Shown: piece by piece, positions 43,223 through 46,157 of the stretch | Layout of the letters: every line of letters begins with the position of its first letter | How positions within the stretch are numbered: the stretch's first letter is position 1 | DNA from: Anaerolineae bacterium | GTDB taxonomy: Bacteria > Chloroflexota > Anaerolineae > B4-G1 > SLSP01 | Assembly (NCBI GenBank): GCA_026991395.1 | Contig: JALXBP010000107.1 | Coordinates: 1-46,157 of the forward strand | Reading direction: 5' to 3' | DNA: 46,157 nt | Notes under the pieces: generated by a model | Told to the model about the DNA's origin: nothing | The model's database searches: none | The model's input: only the letters and a program-made list of their open reading frames with translations | Translations under genes and position numbers: made by a program

Positions 43223-45397
43223 ATGGAAGAGCTGCTGAACGATCATCCGCTGCTCCGCACACTCAACGGTCAACAACGCGAAGCCGTTACTGCTGAAGAC
43301 GGTCCCGTCCTCGTCCTGGCCGGGCCGGGCTCCGGCAAGACGCGCGTCCTCACCTATCGCATCGCCTGGATGCTGGAGGAGCACTGGAGCCGCCCGTGGC
43401 ACATCCTCGCGGTAACCTTCACCAACAAGGCGGCCCGCGAGATGCGCGAGCGGATCGCGCTGATGGAAGGGCGCGATGTCGCCCGCGCGATGACCGTCGG
43501 CACCTTTCACGCCACGTGCGCCCGCATCCTGCGCCGCGAGGCCGACCTGCTCCCCTTCACCGCCGACTACCTCATCTTCGATGCGGACGATCAACGTGCC
43601 CTGATGAAGAGCATCGTGCGGGAATTCGGCCTCGACGAGAAACGCTATCCACCCCGCGCCCTGCTGAGCGCCGTCTCCAGGGCGAAGAACGAACTCATCA
43701 CCCCCGACGACTACCCTGTCCGCACCTACTACGATGAACTCGTCGTCCGCGTCTACCGGCGCTACGAGGAGACGCTGCGGGCCAGCAATGCGCTCGACTT
43801 CGACGATCTGCTGATGGAGACCGTCTTTCTCTTCCACCAGGTACCCGAAGTCCTCGCCCGCTATCGGGAGCGCTACCGCCATATCCTCGTGGACGAATTC
43901 CAGGATACGAATGTCGCGCAGTACATCCTGCTGCGCCAATTGGCCCTCGAACACCGCAGCCTCTTCGTCGTCGCCGACGAGGATCAGTCGATCTACTCTT
44001 GGCGCGGTGCCGACTACCGCAACATCCACCGACTGCGCAAGGATTTCCCGGAACTGCGGCAGATTCTCCTGGAGGAAAACTACCGCTCGACGCAGATCAT
44101 CCTCGACGCAGCCCGGCACGTGATCGCCAACAACAGCGACCGCACGCCCAAACAGCTCTTCACGCGCCGCAAGGGGGGCACGCCCATCATCGTGTGGGAA
44201 GGCTATGACGAGACCGAGGAGGCCCGCTTCGTCGCCAGGACGATGCTCGAGCGCCACCGCCGGGGCATTCCCTGGTCGGAGATGGCGGTGATGTACCGCG
44301 CCAACGCCCAGTCCCGCGCCCTGGAGGAGGCCCTCATCCGCAAGGACATTCCCTACCGCCTCGTCGGCGCGACACGCTTCTACGCCCGCCGCGAGGTCAA
44401 GGATATCATCGCCTATCTCCGCCTGGCGCAGAATCCGCGCGATGACGTCAGCTTCGCCCGCGTGCTCAACCGACCGCCAAGGGGGCTGGGCAATCGGACG
44501 GCGGAAAAGCTGATCCTCCGCGCCCAGGAGGCGTCGGTCAGCCGCTACGAGGCGGCGAGGATGCTCTTGCACACCGGACTGTTGCGCGGGCCGCAACGGC
44601 GGGCCGTCGAGAGCTTCCTGACGATGATCGAGGGGTGGGTCCGCGACCGCGACCGCCTGCCCCTGCTCCAACTCTTCGATCGCATCGTACAGGAGACGGA
44701 CTACGAGCGTTTCCTGCGCGATGGCACCATCGAAGGCGAATCCCGCTGGGAGAACATCCTGACGCTGCGCGGCGTCATCGCCGATGCGCCGGAGGTCAGA
44801 CTCAGCGATTTCCTCACCGAGGTTGCCCTTATCGCCGACGTGGATACACTGGAGGAAACGGAAGAGGCCGTTACACTGCTGACGCTGCACAGCGCCAAGG
44901 GGCTGGAATACCGTATCGTCTTCATCGTCGGCCTCGAAGAAGGGCTCCTGCCCCACCGTCGCTCACTGGAAGAGTCCCTCGATGCGCTGGCGGAGGAGCG
45001 GCGGCTCTTCTACGTCGGTATGACGCGGGCCAAGGAGGAACTCTATCTCACCCGCGCCTTCCGTCGAGGCTGGTACGGCGGCGATCAAGTTACCGAGCCA
45101 TCGCGCTTCCTGGAAGAGATTCCCGCCCATCTGCGGAGGGAACAAGGCCGACCGCCGCAACCAAGCCACACGCTGCCGCAGTGGCAGTCGGCCACCTGGC
45201 AGCGTCAACAGAGTGCCGAGCGCCGTTTCCGCGCGGGAGAGCGGGTGCGGCACAGGCGCTTCGGCGTCGGGCGCGTGCTGGACAGCCGCATCGAGGACGG
45301 CTATGAGATCGTGACCATCCTCTTCTCCGACAACGGCATCGGCGTCAAACAGTTCCTGGCCGAAAAGGCACCGCTCGAACCGGTCTCCAATGCCTGA
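43223..45397 (+). CDS. pcrA: PcrA/UvrD-type DNA helicase
   Basis: 724 residues from ATG 43223 (MEELLNDHPLLRTLNGQQ). SF1A helicase: Q motif LNGQQREAV, Walker A AGPGSGKT, motif Ia FTNKAAREM, motif II VDEFQDTN, motif III DEDQSIYSWRGAD, motif IV LEENYRST, motif V LHSAKGLEY and motif VI VGMTRAKEEL. The C-terminal Tudor-like RNA-polymerase-binding patch (GERVRHRRFGVGRVLDSRIE) is present as in PcrA/UvrD. Unwinds DNA 3'-5' in repair and transcription-coupled processes. The frame is open upstream, but neither SD nor family similarity supports an earlier start; the promoter implies a leaderless mRNA. The next gene starts 19 nt after the stop. Confidence 0.95.
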   Translation: MEELLNDHPLLRTLNGQQREAVTAEDGPVLVLAGPGSGKTRVLTYRIAWMLEEHWSRPWHILAVTFTNKAAREMRERIALMEGRDVARAMTVGTFHATCARILRREADLLPFTADYLIFDADDQRALMKSIVREFGLDEKRYPPRALLSAVSRAKNELITPDDYPVRTYYDELVVRVYRRYEETLRASNALDFDDLLMETVFLFHQVPEVLARYRERYRHILVDEFQDTNVAQYILLRQLALEHRSLFVVADEDQSIYSWRGADYRNIHRLRKDFPELRQILLEENYRSTQIILDAARHVIANNSDRTPKQLFTRRKGGTPIIVWEGYDETEEARFVARTMLERHRRGIPWSEMAVMYRANAQSRALEEALIRKDIPYRLVGATRFYARREVKDIIAYLRLAQNPRDDVSFARVLNRPPRGLGNRTAEKLILRAQEASVSRYEAARMLLHTGLLRGPQRRAVESFLTMIEGWVRDRDRLPLLQLFDRIVQETDYERFLRDGTIEGESRWENILTLRGVIADAPEVRLSDFLTEVALIADVDTLEETEEAVTLLTLHSAKGLEYRIVFIVGLEEGLLPHRRSLEESLDALAEERRLFYVGMTRAKEELYLTRAFRRGWYGGDQVTEPSRFLEEIPAHLRREQGRPPQPSHTLPQWQSATWQRQQSAERRFRAGERVRHRRFGVGRVLDSRIEDGYEIVTILFSDNGIGVKQFLAEKAPLEPVSNA

Positions 45398-45416
45398 GAA
45401 AGAACGGAGCGAAGAG

Positions 45417-46157
45417 ATGAACGCGAAAAGGAAACAAGGGGCCGCCTTTGCCGTCGTGCTGACGGTATGGGCGGCTATCGTCGCCGTCGGCATCATCCTG
45501 AGCACGACGCCGCTCCAGGCCGCCCATCCGCGCCACGACGATGCTCGCCCCCTCCTCAACCTGCCACACATCTACGCAGCCCAAAGCTCCACCATCACCT
45601 GCACGCTGAGCACGACGACGACCGATGCGCTGCCGGGCATCAACAGCTTCGACGATGCGGCCATCCTCGCCAACTACACCGGTCTGGCCCTGGCGAGTGG
45701 CAACAAGGGCGAGGAGGTCAATCCCGAAGAGGACTACTTCCGCCTGGACAATGCGACGCTCCACTGGAGCTATGCCGTGCAGGCCGTGCCGGACGGCGTG
45801 GGCAACTACAACCTGGCGATGATCGTCTACGACCACACCCGCACCCCCATCCTCACCGACACCAATCCCTTCGACGGCAACTCCGCCTCCGTAACGCTCG
45901 TCGCTACGAATAGCGGTCCCTACTACTTCAAGGTCTTCCAGTACAGCGACCAGTGCAGCGGCGGTACCTACCACATCTCCGTCTCGGCCACAGCCCCCAC
46001 CCCGACCCCCACGCCGACGGGAACCCCTGCACCGACGCCGACAACGGCGACGCCAACGGCGACGTGGGTCGGCGGCTTCGACCGGTACGAGCCGAACTAC
46101 GACTTCGACCACGCCAAGATCATCGCGCCAGACGTGGCCTACGACCTCAACTTCGTC
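45417..46157 (+). CDS. Secreted protein with PPC-like domains, 3'-truncated by the window edge
   Basis: ATG 45417 (GGAG about 8 nt upstream) opens a frame that runs to the right edge, 247 codons without stop. A signal peptide (MNAKRKQ then AAFAVVLTVWAAIVAVGIIL, cleavage near PLQAA) leads to an export domain of about 150 residues with two cysteines (ITCTLS and DQCSGG), rich in Tyr/Asn/Asp and resembling a bacterial pre-peptidase C-terminal (PPC) beta-sandwich (NYNLAMIVYDHT, GPYYFKVFQY). A Pro-Thr linker (PTPTPTPTGTPAPTPTTATP) separates it from the start of a second module (FDRYEPNYDFDHAKII), the typical DxYEPN opening of PPC-like repeats. Likely an extracellular or cell-surface protein; rest outside the window. 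Confidence 0.85.
   Translation, partial: MNAKRKQGAAFAVVLTVWAAIVAVGIILSTTPLQAAHPRHDDARPLLNLPHIYAAQSSTITCTLSTTTTDALPGINSFDDAAILANYTGLALASGNKGEEVNPEEDYFRLDNATLHWSYAVQAVPDGVGNYNLAMIVYDHTRTPILTDTNPFDGNSASVTLVATNSGPYYFKVFQYSDQCSGGTYHISVSATAPTPTPTPTGTPAPTPTTATPTATWVGGFDRYEPNYDFDHAKIIAPDVAYDLNFV

Noticed and set aside
42102-43262. Minus-strand open frame across the SRP RNA and the 107-aa gene
   Set aside because: It overlaps a recognisable structural RNA and two better genes, and its product resembles no protein family.

Overview
The window reads as chromosomal DNA of a high-G+C bacterium, most likely a member of the Chloroflexota (Anaerolineae-like, possibly thermophilic). This rests on recalled family resemblance, not on a search. 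Pointers are the GroEL/GroES sequences, a cytoplasmic Ser/Thr kinase fused to a PQQ-type propeller, a Na+-pump decarboxylase operon, a large PTPS-related membrane protein, and a secreted protein with a Pro-Thr linker and PPC-like repeats. Coding density is very high. Most starts have a clear Shine-Dalgarno (SD) sequence, and many stops and starts overlap as ATGA. No phage, IS element or CRISPR array was seen.

Left part (1-10 kb). A 5'-truncated TPR-type gene of visibly lower G+C lies 15 nt upstream of a PqqD-like/radical SAM/SPASM protein with an unusual Cys-rich N-terminal extension. Then come histidine ammonia-lyase (minus), the groES-groEL operon with a consensus promoter and a strong terminator, and a minus operon lepB-deoC-gltD-like.

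Signalling block (10.2-17.0 kb). One promoter precedes seven tightly packed co-directional genes: Ser/Thr kinase with PQQ propeller, PP2C phosphatase, J-domain/VWA fusion, zinc-ribbon/FHA protein, an 80-aa unknown, an OmpR-type response regulator without a histidine kinase, and a small Ras-like GTPase. This is the best candidate for an undescribed system: phosphorylation writer, eraser, reader, VWA/J scaffold, transcriptional output and GTPase switch in one unit.

Middle (17-27 kb). A YibE/F-like membrane protein (minus) diverges from menG. A methylmalonyl-CoA decarboxylase-type Na+ pump follows (carboxyltransferase, OadG-like, biotin carrier, an unrecognised GNAT-like protein, beta subunit). 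Next is a cyclic-nucleotide-binding protein in an operon with a polar amino-acid ABC ATPase and permease, then a convergent, overlapping membrane glycosyltransferase.

Right part (27-46 kb). tRNA-Val(CAC) with promoter and terminator, pgeF, a coiled-coil protein, and the housekeeping sigma factor preceded by a promoter-terminator pair that could make a short RNA. Then a class A PBP, a GNAT protein, a small membrane protein, and a minus cluster of SRP RNA, YabE-like G5/3D protein, rsmA, S9 peptidase and a large PTPS-related membrane protein. The SRP RNA appears to be an elongated rod of about 170 nt. Divergent from it is a 107-aa unknown gene with a heavily structured leader, then a pcrA/uvrD helicase that seems to have a leaderless mRNA, and a 3'-truncated secreted protein at the right edge.

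Across the window GTAAC/GTTAC is strongly preferred over GTCAC/GTGAC, the reverse of what base composition predicts.
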